Origin: Vampirovibrio sp041737375
Lineage (GTDB): Bacteria > Cyanobacteriota > Vampirovibrionia > Vampirovibrionales > Vampirovibrionaceae
Direction: 5' to 3'
Length of the DNA stretch: 64,000 nt
Assembly: GCF_041737375.1 (NCBI RefSeq)
Contig: NZ_JBGSRV010000012.1
Location: 124,001-188,000 of the forward strand
Part shown: positions 17,230 to 25,939 of the stretch, in pieces
How positions within the stretch are numbered: the stretch's first letter is position 1
Layout of the letters: every line of letters starts with the position of its first letter
Position numbers and translations under genes: made by a program
The notes under the pieces: model-generated
Database searches by the model: none
What the model was told of the DNA's origin: nothing
Seen by the model: the letters and a program-made list of their open reading frames with translations, nothing else

Positions 17230-19080
17230 ATGAAAGCCGAGGCAACTGCTCAAGTGTGGAAAGATAAAGTTTTTTCCTCAGAAAACAAGATTTTGCTATT
17301 GGTGATTACCAGTATCTCCGTGTCTTTTCTGATTGTGGCCTTTGGCATTTATACCAACTACAACAATTCGCTGGCCGATAACTACGATCGGTTTGCCAAC
17401 ATGATTACCGATGTGGTTTCCGTGGGTGGGGTGGAGCGGCTGGCTTCCCGGAACCCCGAATTTGGCATTAAAAAATTTACGGATAATATGGTGGCCTCCA
17501 GCGAGGATATTGCCGCCATTGAGTTTTACAATACGGCTGGAAAATTAATTTATAAAAGCGGTAAACCCCTGTCGGAAAGCGACAGCAAGCTGGTGAGCGA
17601 TTATGTGGCCCCCCTACGCCGGGTGCTGCACGATGACATGGAGCCGGAACCGGTTGGCACCGTTCACGTTAAACTGACTGGAAAAACGCTGAAGGATATT
17701 AAAGTTGCCACCGGCAATATTATTATCTGGGTGTTTTTAAGCGCCTGGTTTATTTCGGTGTTGGCCGTGTCGCTGAATACCTATATTTTAAGCAAGCATT
17801 TGCGAACCTTTGTGCGGGGCGTAAAGCGGCTTTCCACTGGCGATTTTGGCTATAAGATTCTGGAGCATGATTTGTGGGGCGAGCTGAAAACATTGGCGGA
17901 ATCCTTCAATGATATGTCCATGCGCTTGCGAACATATGAAGATCAAAACCTGGAAACCATTACCTTTGAGCGCAACAAGTTGAAGGCCATTTTGCTGAGT
18001 ATTGCCGATGGGGTGGTGGTGTGCGATATGCAGGCCAAGGTGGCTATTATTAACGATTCTGCCTGCGAGATGCTGGGCTACAAGTCCAGCCAGTGGGCCA
18101 TTGGCTCCAGCTTGAAAGACTATGTAACTGAAAATGGCACCCGTTGTTTTGAGCCCATTATTGTGGACTTTGAAAAAGTGGTGGCCGAAAAACGCTCCGC
18201 GCTTCCCCAGTTGTTTACCCACAAGCTGGAAGTGCCGCAAACCACCCTGAAAATTATGTTGTCTCCCATTCAGGATGCGGATGGGGACATGCTGGGCTTT
18301 GTGCTGATTATGCATGACGTGACCAAGGAAACCGAAGTGGACAAGATGAAAACCAGCTTCATTTCCAATGTGTCTCACGAGTTGCGCACACCGGTTACCA
18401 CCATTAAAAGTTATGTGGATACCATCTACAACCACGGCAAGGATTTGGATACGGAGACTTATGATGAGTTTATTGAAACCATCAACTCGGAAACCGATCG
18501 CCTCAAAAAACTGGTGAACGATATTCTGGATTTCTCCCGCCTGGATGAAGGCACCGTGGTGCTGGAACGTGAACTGTCTGATATTTCCCCGGTTATTAAC
18601 CTCACCGTGCAATCGGTCAAAGTGCTGGCCGATCAGAAAAAAATCACGCTGAGTACAGCCATCGAATCCGGATTGCCCAAGCTGTATATTAACAGCGATA
18701 GCATTGAGCGGGTGCTGCGGAATCTGCTAAGCAACGCCATTAAGTACACCGATGAAAATGGCCGCATTCGGGTGCGGGCGGAAGTAACCGAAATGGGAGA
18801 CGCCCTGGAGGTTTCGGTGCAGGATAGCGGCATTGGTATTCCTGACGAGCATTTGCCCCATATTTTTGATCGGTTTTACCGGGTGGAAAATAAAGTGCAT
18901 ACCGTAAAAGGCACCGGCTTGGGGCTACATTTGGTGAAAGTGGCCATTGAAAAGCATCATGGTGGAGAAGTGTTTGCCCGTAGTGAAGTGGGTGTGGGCA
19001 GTACGTTCGGCTTTCGCATTCCTCTAGGAGAACCGGGTAGCGAGCTGCCCGGAGAGGCCGCCAAATCCCTTTCTGCCTAA
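17230..19080 (+). CDS. Membrane sensor histidine kinase (HAMP-PAS-HisKA-HATPase)
   Basis: Two-component sensor of the WalK/PhoR type. Membrane segments at about residues 20-42 and 160-182 enclose an extracytoplasmic sensor of about 115 residues. A HAMP region, a PAS domain (ERNKLKAILLSIADGVVVCD) and a HisKA domain with the phospho-acceptor His383 in SHELRTPVTT follow. The ATP-binding domain shows the N box (LLSNAIKYT), G1 (DSGIGIPD) and G2 (GTGLGLHLV). No response regulator lies beside it. The start is uncertain: ATG at 17230 is used, with TTG at 17218 possible; neither has a good ribosome binding site. A TACAAT box lies at 17181-17186. Confidence 0.85.
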   Translation: MKAEATAQVWKDKVFSSENKILLLVITSISVSFLIVAFGIYTNYNNSLADNYDRFANMITDVVSVGGVERLASRNPEFGIKKFTDNMVASSEDIAAIEFYNTAGKLIYKSGKPLSESDSKLVSDYVAPLRRVLHDDMEPEPVGTVHVKLTGKTLKDIKVATGNIIIWVFLSAWFISVLAVSLNTYILSKHLRTFVRGVKRLSTGDFGYKILEHDLWGELKTLAESFNDMSMRLRTYEDQNLETITFERNKLKAILLSIADGVVVCDMQAKVAIINDSACEMLGYKSSQWAIGSSLKDYVTENGTRCFEPIIVDFEKVVAEKRSALPQLFTHKLEVPQTTLKIMLSPIQDADGDMLGFVLIMHDVTKETEVDKMKTSFISNVSHELRTPVTTIKSYVDTIYNHGKDLDTETYDEFIETINSETDRLKKLVNDILDFSRLDEGTVVLERELSDISPVINLTVQSVKVLADQKKITLSTAIESGLPKLYINSDSIERVLRNLLSNAIKYTDENGRIRVRAEVTEMGDALEVSVQDSGIGIPDEHLPHIFDRFYRVENKVHTVKGTGLGLHLVKVAIEKHHGGEVFARSEVGVGSTFGFRIPLGEPGSELPGEAAKSLSA

Positions 19081-19101
19081 ACTTGCATATTGATTGGATT
19101 G

Positions 19102-19131
19102 GCGCTTTATTGAAAGCCGCCAATAAAGCGC
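19102..19131 (+). terminator. Hairpin downstream of the histidine kinase gene
   Basis: A perfect 11-bp inverted repeat (GCGCTTTATTG / CAATAAAGCGC) with an eight-base loop begins 21 bases after the kinase stop. It lacks a T-tract on the plus strand. Confidence 0.5.
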
Positions 19132-19167
19132 GTAAAGCCCATCAATGAAAAAGCGCAAAAAAAGCGC

Positions 19168-19199
19168 AAAAAAAAAGGCCCTACGGAAAAGGGGCCTTT
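19168..19199 (-). terminator. Rho-independent terminator for the GGDEF gene
   Basis: On the minus strand AAAGGCCC / GGGCCTTT forms an 8-bp stem followed by a run of nine T. It lies about 230 bases beyond the stop of the CHASE2-GGDEF gene, so that mRNA would carry a long 3' untranslated region. The stretch between 19200 and 19430 holds no gene that I can see. Confidence 0.7.
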
Positions 19200-19430
19200 G
19201 AATTTTACGTAAGAAAGAAAGGAATGGTTAGACTATTCATATATTATCAGAATCTCCATTTGGTTGAGTCAACACCTACATGAATATACAAGAAAATTAA
19301 CAATCCAGCTAAACATAAGAAACTTAAAAACCCCGCCTGAAATTCATAGCTAAAATCCTGCGGATAGGCTGATGAACAACCAGCAAAGTGCCTTGCCATG
19401 CCGTTGCTTGTTTAAGGGCCCGCAATCGAC

Positions 19431-21977
19431 TTAGGCGGTGTGATGATTTTGCCCTTCATGATCCATAACCGGCTCTCCTGCCTGCATAACCGGCTCTCCT
19501 GCCTGAATTTCGTGGTTCAGGGTTGATGCCGGAGTGTTGTCGGTTGCCACCGGGGCGGGATGTTCATACTGTGCGCCAACCTGATTTCGGCCCTGTTCTT
19601 TGGCCCGGTACAATCCGGCGTCCGAAAATTCAATGAGCTGGGAAGGGGTTTCTCCATGGGTGGGAAAGGTGGCCACCCCGCAACTGATGGTCACGTGCTT
19701 GGCCACCCCTTCGGCAATGGGGTAGGCTTCTTCCGCAATGGCTTTGACCACTTTCAGGGCCACCGCCAGCGCCTCTTCCTCGTTGGCCCGATCCAGTACA
19801 ATGGCCATTTCCTCGCCCCCGTAGCGGGCCACCATATCCACGTTGCGAACGGTGCTTTTCAGTTTTTTAGCCACTTGCCGCAGCACTTCATCACCGGCCT
19901 GGTGGCCGTAGGTATCGTTAAACTTCTTGAAAAAGTCGATATCGATGAGTAGCAAGGAAAATTTGTGTTTGAACCGGGTGGCCTGATCGATGGATCGGCG
20001 CATGTGTTCTTGGAAGAATCGGTGGTTGTAGAGGTTGGTCATGCTGTCGGTGGTGGCCAGGGCGTAGGTTTTTTCATAGTCCTGATTTCGGAAAAAATAT
20101 TTCAGCATAAAGGTCATGGTAATGGTGATGACCAGACAAGCCATGGGCATGGCCACATTAATCCACAGTTGCTGAGACTGGTACATGACAATGGCAAATA
20201 AAACATACATAACAGAAATATTGGCGGTGGTTAGCAAGCCTGCCAAGGGAGAGCGCATTTTAAAGGAGCATCCTGCTGCCAGCAAACAGATGAATACTGT
20301 GGCCAGAAAATTGAGATAAGGCGCCACCCGTTGAATATAGCGGCCCTGATTCTGGTAGAGATTATCAAACAGGTTGGCCTGTAGCACCACGCCCGGCAGT
20401 GTGGCGTGAATGGAGGTGTTTTTAATGTCATAAGCACCCACGGCGGTTGCCCCCACAAAAATAATTTTATTCTTCAGCAGCGCTTTCAGGGCCTCATCTT
20501 CCTGATTCAGGGGCAGTCCCGCCTCTTCTTTTTTCATGGTGCGAATGACTTCCCAGGCCGATACCATTTTGTAAGGCTGCGGGACGTATTTGGCTTTCAA
20601 TGCAGCCTTTAGCATTTCGCTCAGGCTGCTTGCCTTTTGCAGTTCATGTTGATTTTGATCGATACGCTGCTGGAGGGCGTTAAATACCGGGGTATCCGGG
20701 GGCAGGCTTTGGAGTTGGGCTTGTTGTTGTTCGGTTTGCGCTTTCAGTTGCTTTTCATAGTGGGCTAAATCCCGCAAATTCCGGGTGTATTCTTCCCGCT
20801 TCACATTCACGTTGTACCAGTTAATCAAAAAGTCGCCCTGGTTGGTTAAGGGAATATCGTAGTTTTTAAACCGCAAGCGGCCTTCTTTGGACAGCGTCAG
20901 TTTCAGCTTCTCTCCCGGAAATTTGAGGTTGAGAACGGCTTGCATGCCCAGATAAGGAAAGTAACGATACTGGTACTGGCTTTGTCGTTGGTAAACGTAA
21001 TTGCCGTACCCATCCATCAAGTAGCCATCGGCATCAACCGGGTGTGGATAGGCAGGATCCTGATCTAGATAAGTATTATTCTCATGTTTCAGGGCCGGTA
21101 AATACCGGGATTTGGCAATGAAGAATCCGTCTGAATCGGTGCGGTTGCCCTTTGCATCCAGCCATCGATCCTGTTTTTTCACCAACGGAAAATGCGTGGT
21201 TTTAATAAAGGGCTGATACTTGAACTGGAAGAATAGCGGGTTACTCCGGCTCACCCCGTCGCTATCCGCCCCGTGGTTGATGATGCCAATGTTGCGTCCG
21301 GTATCCAGCAGGCTTACCATAATGCTGCGGTAGTGGTTAAAGGTCATATGGTCGTTCTCAAAAAAAACGTTGCCATCGGTTTTGTTTTTTTGCAATTTTA
21401 AATTGGTGGTTTTGGGCGCTTGGGCCAGCTCCGATGTGAAGTCGATAGAAAGCGGCTGAAGTCTTTCAATGTCTCGGGGGGTTAAATCTTTTCCCAGTTT
21501 TTGGCTTTGGGTCAGCTCATTATCAAAGTTCATACTTAAATAAACGTTATTGTACTTTTGAAACGCGTCTACCAGGCTTTGATCCGCCTTTTCGCTGCCT
21601 TTGCGGTGGGCTACAAACATAATGTCGTACAGCAAACTTTTTGCCCCTGCCCGGTTTAAAAAGTGGATCATGCGGGCATGAACGTCCCTTGGCCAGGGCC
21701 ATACCCCAAACTCATCACTCAGCACGTTTAACGAGGAATCATCAAACTGAAGAATCAGAATGTCTTTGCTGGGTCGTTTTTTTGTTTCGCCCAGTTGCAT
21801 TTGCGCCCGAAGGTCGTATGTTTTTAGCTCCAGCTGATCCACAATCCGATCAATGCCCGCCAGCAAAAAAGTGCCTAAAATCATGGCAACCACCAGCGAG
21901 GTTAATCCGGCTTTGGCCACCAGATTTACAAACGAACGCAGTTTTGACTTTTCTTCTTCTGGCTGGTGGGGTTCCAC
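19431..21977 (-). CDS. CHASE2 sensor diguanylate cyclase
   Basis: Membrane-anchored cyclic-di-GMP synthase. An N-terminal membrane segment (residues ~17-38) leads to a periplasmic CHASE2 domain (KDILILQFDDSSLNVLSDEF, PWPRDVHARMIHFLNRAGAK), interrupted by a glutamine-rich coiled coil at about 385-460. Three further membrane segments follow at about 555-635. The C-terminal GGDEF domain carries RYGGEEM at the active site, with Met in place of the usual Phe. The inhibitory I-site RxxD (RNVD) stands five residues before it. The start is GTG at 21977 with GGAG seven bases upstream. The tail carries a tandem 7-residue repeat. Confidence 0.85.
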   Translation of the reverse strand: MEPHQPEEEKSKLRSFVNLVAKAGLTSLVVAMILGTFLLAGIDRIVDQLELKTYDLRAQMQLGETKKRPSKDILILQFDDSSLNVLSDEFGVWPWPRDVHARMIHFLNRAGAKSLLYDIMFVAHRKGSEKADQSLVDAFQKYNNVYLSMNFDNELTQSQKLGKDLTPRDIERLQPLSIDFTSELAQAPKTTNLKLQKNKTDGNVFFENDHMTFNHYRSIMVSLLDTGRNIGIINHGADSDGVSRSNPLFFQFKYQPFIKTTHFPLVKKQDRWLDAKGNRTDSDGFFIAKSRYLPALKHENNTYLDQDPAYPHPVDADGYLMDGYGNYVYQRQSQYQYRYFPYLGMQAVLNLKFPGEKLKLTLSKEGRLRFKNYDIPLTNQGDFLINWYNVNVKREEYTRNLRDLAHYEKQLKAQTEQQQAQLQSLPPDTPVFNALQQRIDQNQHELQKASSLSEMLKAALKAKYVPQPYKMVSAWEVIRTMKKEEAGLPLNQEDEALKALLKNKIIFVGATAVGAYDIKNTSIHATLPGVVLQANLFDNLYQNQGRYIQRVAPYLNFLATVFICLLAAGCSFKMRSPLAGLLTTANISVMYVLFAIVMYQSQQLWINVAMPMACLVITITMTFMLKYFFRNQDYEKTYALATTDSMTNLYNHRFFQEHMRRSIDQATRFKHKFSLLLIDIDFFKKFNDTYGHQAGDEVLRQVAKKLKSTVRNVDMVARYGGEEMAIVLDRANEEEALAVALKVVKAIAEEAYPIAEGVAKHVTISCGVATFPTHGETPSQLIEFSDAGLYRAKEQGRNQVGAQYEHPAPVATDNTPASTLNHEIQAGEPVMQAGEPVMDHEGQNHHTA
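19464..19505 (-). repeat. Tandem 21-bp duplication in the GGDEF gene tail
   Basis: Two identical, adjacent 21-bp units (19464-19484 and 19485-19505) encode AGEPVMQ-type repeats near the C-terminus, outside the catalytic domain. Exact identity points to a recent slippage event. Confidence 0.9.
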
Positions 21978-22110
21978 GCCAAATCTCCAGGTTAAGCAGT
22001 ACTTTGACTAACGCCCAACTCAATCCGTCGGGGGTTATGGATGCGTTAACAAGGGTATCGGCAGTTACGGGTAAATATTAAATTTTTTTTTAGCGAAATC
22101 CTGATTGGGC

Positions 22111-23151
22111 TTATAAAAAAGCAATGGCCAAACCCAAGGCAATCAGCAGGGTCAGCAAGCCTGCCCCGGCCATGGCGAAAGCCAGATCAATATCACGTTG
22201 CTCATAATGAACGGTGCGCTGGTGGATTTGTTCATACACCTTGCGGAAATCGGCTTTTTTAAACACTCTAAAATAGCTGCCTCCGCCCAGTTCCGCGGTT
22301 TGTCGCAAGGTGGTTTCATCAAATAACACGGGCAGTTCTACGCCCTGGTACACAATGCTGCTGCCTTCGGCGCTGCCCACCCCAATGGTATGAATGGTTA
22401 CGTTGGCCGCGCGGGCTTGTTTGGCGGCCTCATTCCACGGAAACCCCTCGTGACTGTCTCCATCGCTGAGCAAAATAATGACCTGATCCGGCTTGGAGGG
22501 GGTTGGTGCTGACTGCTGGGTGTTTTCCGCCTTGGGCGTGGAAGTGGTTACTGCCGACTCCGATTGCTGGTTCAAAATTTGCAAGGCGGTTCGCAGGGCG
22601 CTGCCAATTTCGGTGCGAGGTTTTAAGTCTTCTCGTTTCAAGGCCCGCAGGTAGGCGATAATTTCTTCGTGGCGGCTGGTGGGGGGAGATACCACATAGT
22701 TATCGCCCGCGAAAAACTCCAGCCCAATGCGGGCATCTGAAGGCAGGCTTTGTACAAATTGAATGGCGGCCTCTTTGGCGGCATTCATGCGATCCGGCTT
22801 GATGTCTTCCGCCAGCATACTTAGGGAAATATCCAGCACCAGCATAATATCCGCCGATTGAACGCCCACCTTGGCGGTAACCGTAGGGCGAGCCAGCCCA
22901 ATCACCAGCAAAGCTATGATGGCGCTGACGCTTAGGGGGAGTAGTAATCTTTTCCAAAGGGCAGGTTGGGCCTTAATTTGCTCAACCACAGCGGCGTAAC
23001 TGAACTGCAAAGACAACCGCACCAGCTTTTGCCGAATGCGCCTCATGTAAAGCCACCAAAAGCCGGGAATCAGCAAGAGCAAAAGCAGCGCCCAGGGCCA
23101 TTCAAAGAAAAAACCGCTGATGTTTCGCCAGCCTGTCCAGTCTATTATCAT
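22111..23151 (-). CDS. VWA domain membrane protein (BatA-like)
   Basis: Von Willebrand factor A protein of the MoxR-associated type. Two membrane segments (about residues 14-33 and 60-79) precede the VWA domain. The MIDAS motif DxSxS reads DISLSM, with Thr and Asp in later positions (ILLSDGDSHEG). A third membrane segment closes the C-terminus (LAFAMAGAGLLTLLIALGLAIAFL). The ATG at 23151 overlaps the stop of the DUF58 gene as ATGA, so the genes are translationally coupled. Such VWA proteins are thought to work with MoxR AAA+ ATPases as chaperone-like assembly factors; the client is unknown. Confidence 0.85.
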   Translation of the reverse strand: MIIDWTGWRNISGFFFEWPWALLLLLLIPGFWWLYMRRIRQKLVRLSLQFSYAAVVEQIKAQPALWKRLLLPLSVSAIIALLVIGLARPTVTAKVGVQSADIMLVLDISLSMLAEDIKPDRMNAAKEAAIQFVQSLPSDARIGLEFFAGDNYVVSPPTSRHEEIIAYLRALKREDLKPRTEIGSALRTALQILNQQSESAVTTSTPKAENTQQSAPTPSKPDQVIILLSDGDSHEGFPWNEAAKQARAANVTIHTIGVGSAEGSSIVYQGVELPVLFDETTLRQTAELGGGSYFRVFKKADFRKVYEQIHQRTVHYEQRDIDLAFAMAGAGLLTLLIALGLAIAFL

Positions 23152-24122
23152 GAGGCGATCCGTCCGGTTTTCAGTAAATTCAGCACTATTTCTAGCGGCG
23201 GTTGATGGGTGGGCGCCATTGCAGTGGCCCCCCATTCTTTCAAGCGTTGAAGGGTGCGCGCTTGCTTGCTTTCCACCTGTTCCCGGTAACGCTGGATGAG
23301 CGCCGGGTTTTGGCTATCAAACTGGGTAACCTGTCCTGTTTCTGGATCTTGCAGGGTTAAAATGCCCAGGTTGGGGGGCAGTTGGGTTTCTACCGCGTCC
23401 ACCAGCATCAGGTTCAGCAGTCGGGCCTTGTGAGATAACTGGCCCAAGGAAGCTTGCCAGTCATCGGTCGCCGCCAGAAAATCACTGAGAATGACCACCG
23501 TATTTTGTTTGGAAACCACATGACAGAGTTGCTGGCAAGCGCTGTGCAAGGGATCGGCCTGCGGCAACCCGGTGGGGACTTTTGGGCATTGGCTGCTGTC
23601 CAGCAATCGTTGGCTAAGGCGGCGTAAATGGGCTTGTCCGCTTGCGGGGGGAATAATTTCCGGCTGTGGCCCGCTGATAAAATAAGCGCCCAGCTTGTGA
23701 CCCGATTTTTCGGCCAGCAAGCCAAATAACCCGGCCAGCTCAATGGCTTGCCGTATTTTGGTTTGATGATGGCCAAAGCGCATGGAGGGGGTTAAATCTA
23801 CCACCAGCCAGAGGGTCAGCTGCTTTTCCTCGTGATATTCCCGCACATGGGGGGTTAAGGTGCGGGCAAATACGCTCCAGTCCATTTTGCGGATATCATC
23901 GCCGGGTCGGTATTCCCGCAAATCGGCAAAATCAAGCCCCTGACCCCGCAGAGCGCTTTGGGTGTCTCCGGTGGCCGCGAATTTGAGCTTTTGGCGCAAC
24001 AGGGCATCCAGCCTTTTTAGCAGGGCTTCCGCATTCTCAAGCGGCTGCGTAGGTTGCTCCGGCTTTGGCAGGCAGGCCAACGGGTTTAAAATCGGATCCA
24101 GCCAGCGCAAGAGGGCGGACAT
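23148..24122 (-). CDS. DUF58 domain protein
   Basis: Cytoplasmic DUF58 protein, the usual middle member of MoxR operons. The family motif is clear (GQGLDFADLREYRPGDDIRKMDWSVFART split over residues ~65-95), followed by a VWA-like fold (LWLVVDLTPSMRFG). The length, 325 residues, is normal. The start is the ATG at 24122, three bases past the MoxR stop; a TTG directly before it is also in frame. DUF58 proteins are inferred to bridge MoxR and VWA components. Confidence 0.85.
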   Translation of the reverse strand: MSALLRWLDPILNPLACLPKPEQPTQPLENAEALLKRLDALLRQKLKFAATGDTQSALRGQGLDFADLREYRPGDDIRKMDWSVFARTLTPHVREYHEEKQLTLWLVVDLTPSMRFGHHQTKIRQAIELAGLFGLLAEKSGHKLGAYFISGPQPEIIPPASGQAHLRRLSQRLLDSSQCPKVPTGLPQADPLHSACQQLCHVVSKQNTVVILSDFLAATDDWQASLGQLSHKARLLNLMLVDAVETQLPPNLGILTLQDPETGQVTQFDSQNPALIQRYREQVESKQARTLQRLKEWGATAMAPTHQPPLEIVLNLLKTGRIAS

Positions 24123-24125
24123 CAA

Positions 24126-25100
24126 TTAAGTTCCAGTCAAAACCGGCACCGGAACGCTGGCCTTGATCTCATCCAGCAATTGATCGGCGCATAGCCCGTT
24201 GGCCAGTCCTTCATAAGAGAGAATAATGCGGTGGCGCAAGCAATCGTGAATCAGTTTTTCAACATCCTGAGGCGTGACATAGGTGCGACCGTTTACCAGG
24301 GCCATGGCCTTGCTGGCGTTGGCCAATGCCAGTGAACCCCGTGGAGAGGAGCCGTACTGGATGCCCTTGTGATCGGGGTTGCGGGTGGCCTCAATCAGGT
24401 CCACAATGTACTGCATCAGTTTGGGATCCAGATAGACGGCCAGCGTTTGCCGCATCACTTCCAAAATTCGCTCCTGATCCAGAATGGGTTCCAGTTCAGG
24501 CAGGGTTTCCCCGCTCATGCGCTGGATAATCACCAACTCTTCCTCGGGGGATGGGTAGTGGATGAGCAGTTTGAACAAAAAGCGATCCAGCTGGGCTTCG
24601 GGCAGGTTAAAGGTGCCTTCCGATTCAATGGGGTTTTGGGTGGCCATCACCAAAAAGGGGGCATTCAGCAAAAAGGTTTCCTTGCCAATGGTTACCTGAT
24701 GCTCCTGCATGGCTTCCAGCAACGCGCTTTGCACTTTGGCGGGCGCCCGGTTAATCTCGTCGGCCAGCACAAAGTTGGTGAACAGTGGCCCCACCTCGGT
24801 GCTGAACAACCCATTGGAGGGGTTGTAAATGCGGGTGCCAATTAAATCCGAGGGCAGTAAATCCGGGGTGAATTGAATACGCTTGAAGGCCAGAGCAGTC
24901 ACCTGGCTCAAGCATTTCAGGGTAAGGGTTTTTGCCAAACCGGGCGCGCCTTCCACCAGCACATGCCCCCCGGCAATCACCGCGATAATCAGGCGCTCCA
25001 GCAGATGCTCCTGACCCACAATCACTTTTTTCAGTTCATAAAGCACCCGCTCTAGCAGGGCTTGGCTGTCTTGGGCTTCTTTCTCACTCAATCGGCTCAT
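24126..25100 (-). CDS. MoxR family AAA+ ATPase
   Basis: First gene of the MoxR-DUF58-VWA operon. The ATPase domain shows Walker A GAPGLAKT, Walker B VLADEINRAP, sensor 1 VMATQNPIESEGTF and the arginine-finger/lid region (LPEAQLDRFLFKL). At 324 residues it has the usual MoxR length. No ribosome binding site precedes the ATG at 25100, but a TACAAT box lies six bases upstream, so the mRNA may be leaderless. Its role is inferred as a chaperone-like remodelling ATPase for a cell-envelope or cofactor-dependent client. Confidence 0.88.
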   Translation of the reverse strand: MSRLSEKEAQDSQALLERVLYELKKVIVGQEHLLERLIIAVIAGGHVLVEGAPGLAKTLTLKCLSQVTALAFKRIQFTPDLLPSDLIGTRIYNPSNGLFSTEVGPLFTNFVLADEINRAPAKVQSALLEAMQEHQVTIGKETFLLNAPFLVMATQNPIESEGTFNLPEAQLDRFLFKLLIHYPSPEEELVIIQRMSGETLPELEPILDQERILEVMRQTLAVYLDPKLMQYIVDLIEATRNPDHKGIQYGSSPRGSLALANASKAMALVNGRTYVTPQDVEKLIHDCLRHRIILSYEGLANGLCADQLLDEIKASVPVPVLTGT

Positions 25101-25106
25101 GATTCT

Positions 25107-25112
25107 ATTGTA
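25107..25112 (-). promoter_or_regulatory. -10 box (TACAAT) six bases before the MoxR start
   Basis: On the minus strand TACAAT is followed by AGAATC and the ATG of the MoxR gene. No good -35 box and no Shine-Dalgarno sequence are visible. Confidence 0.45.
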
Positions 25113-25262
25113 CACCCGCTGCCTTTCTCTTGCTCGCTATTGCCCCCCGCTTTTTATAACCCATATTCTTTTGCGCTCAATGCTTGTTAATCGCAAGTGT
25201 TGCTTATACGATGTCTCCATTCCAATGGGTGGGACATTTAAAACTGTAATGAGGGGTTTATC

Positions 25263-25913
25263 ATGGGAAATTTGTTTCCGTCATCACAAGTGATGACCTT
25301 ATCTGGCTTTCGGCCTCAGCCGACCCGTCAACGTTCTGCGTTAACTCAAAAACAACAGGCGCCTTTAGCAGCGCCCAAGGCGTATCTTTTGTCAGGTTTA
25401 AAGCCTTTACATGCCGATTTTCAACGTTTTGGCACCGGGAGTTTGAATGCGCTGGCTGATGATCACTTTCAGGGAAAAGGCGCCAGTGCCGCCCCCGTTT
25501 TTCAAAAAACGTTTTACACCAAAGATGAGCCTGATTTGCTGAAACCCAAAGGGCAAATCCTGCGGCTTAGCGATGCGATGAAAGAGGCGCTGGCGGCTCC
25601 CCAAGATCCTATGCCGGAACAGGTTGTTTTGAATCTGGTTTATGAAGACATGCCCCCGGTGGCTGGCATTCGCGCTTTTTTAGCGGAAAAAGCGGAAGAG
25701 GCCAATGGCAAGAGCGTTAAATTAATGGGCGCTCGCCTGTTTATGGGCATGCCCAAGCAGTTACCGCCGATGGCTTTAAAGCATGACCCGGCGGATGCCA
25801 AAGCCATTACCTTTGCGGTGGACACTCGCCATATGAGCCGGGATGAGTTGATGCAGTTCGCCAACTTTCTGGCCAAAGGCGCTCGTTTTTTGCCGGAAGC
25901 CTATCAGGAATAA
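25263..25913 (+). CDS. Hypothetical protein
   Basis: A 216-residue soluble protein that I do not recognise. The first ~60 residues are polar, glutamine- and proline-rich and probably disordered. The rest looks folded (MPEQVVLNLVYEDMPPVAGIRAFLAEKAEE, then a C-terminal helix DELMQFANFLAKGARFLPEAY). There is no signal peptide, membrane segment or obvious catalytic motif. It stands alone on the plus strand between two minus-strand operons, with a strong ribosome binding site (GAGGGG, seven bases before the ATG). Confidence 0.6.
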   Translation: MGNLFPSSQVMTLSGFRPQPTRQRSALTQKQQAPLAAPKAYLLSGLKPLHADFQRFGTGSLNALADDHFQGKGASAAPVFQKTFYTKDEPDLLKPKGQILRLSDAMKEALAAPQDPMPEQVVLNLVYEDMPPVAGIRAFLAEKAEEANGKSVKLMGARLFMGMPKQLPPMALKHDPADAKAITFAVDTRHMSRDELMQFANFLAKGARFLPEAYQE

Positions 25914-25939
25914 AGCGGCGCGCTGTTTAACGCAGTGAA

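Noticed and set aside
17788..18612. 274-codon open frame antisense to the membrane histidine kinase
   Set aside because: It mirrors the HAMP-PAS-HisKA coding sequence, is unusually rich in His, Asn and Gln, and has no family resemblance.
22111..25100. MoxR-DUF58-VWA genes as a novel defence system
   Set aside because: The order and domain content match the common MoxR operon found across bacteria, with no nuclease or toxin domain nearby.
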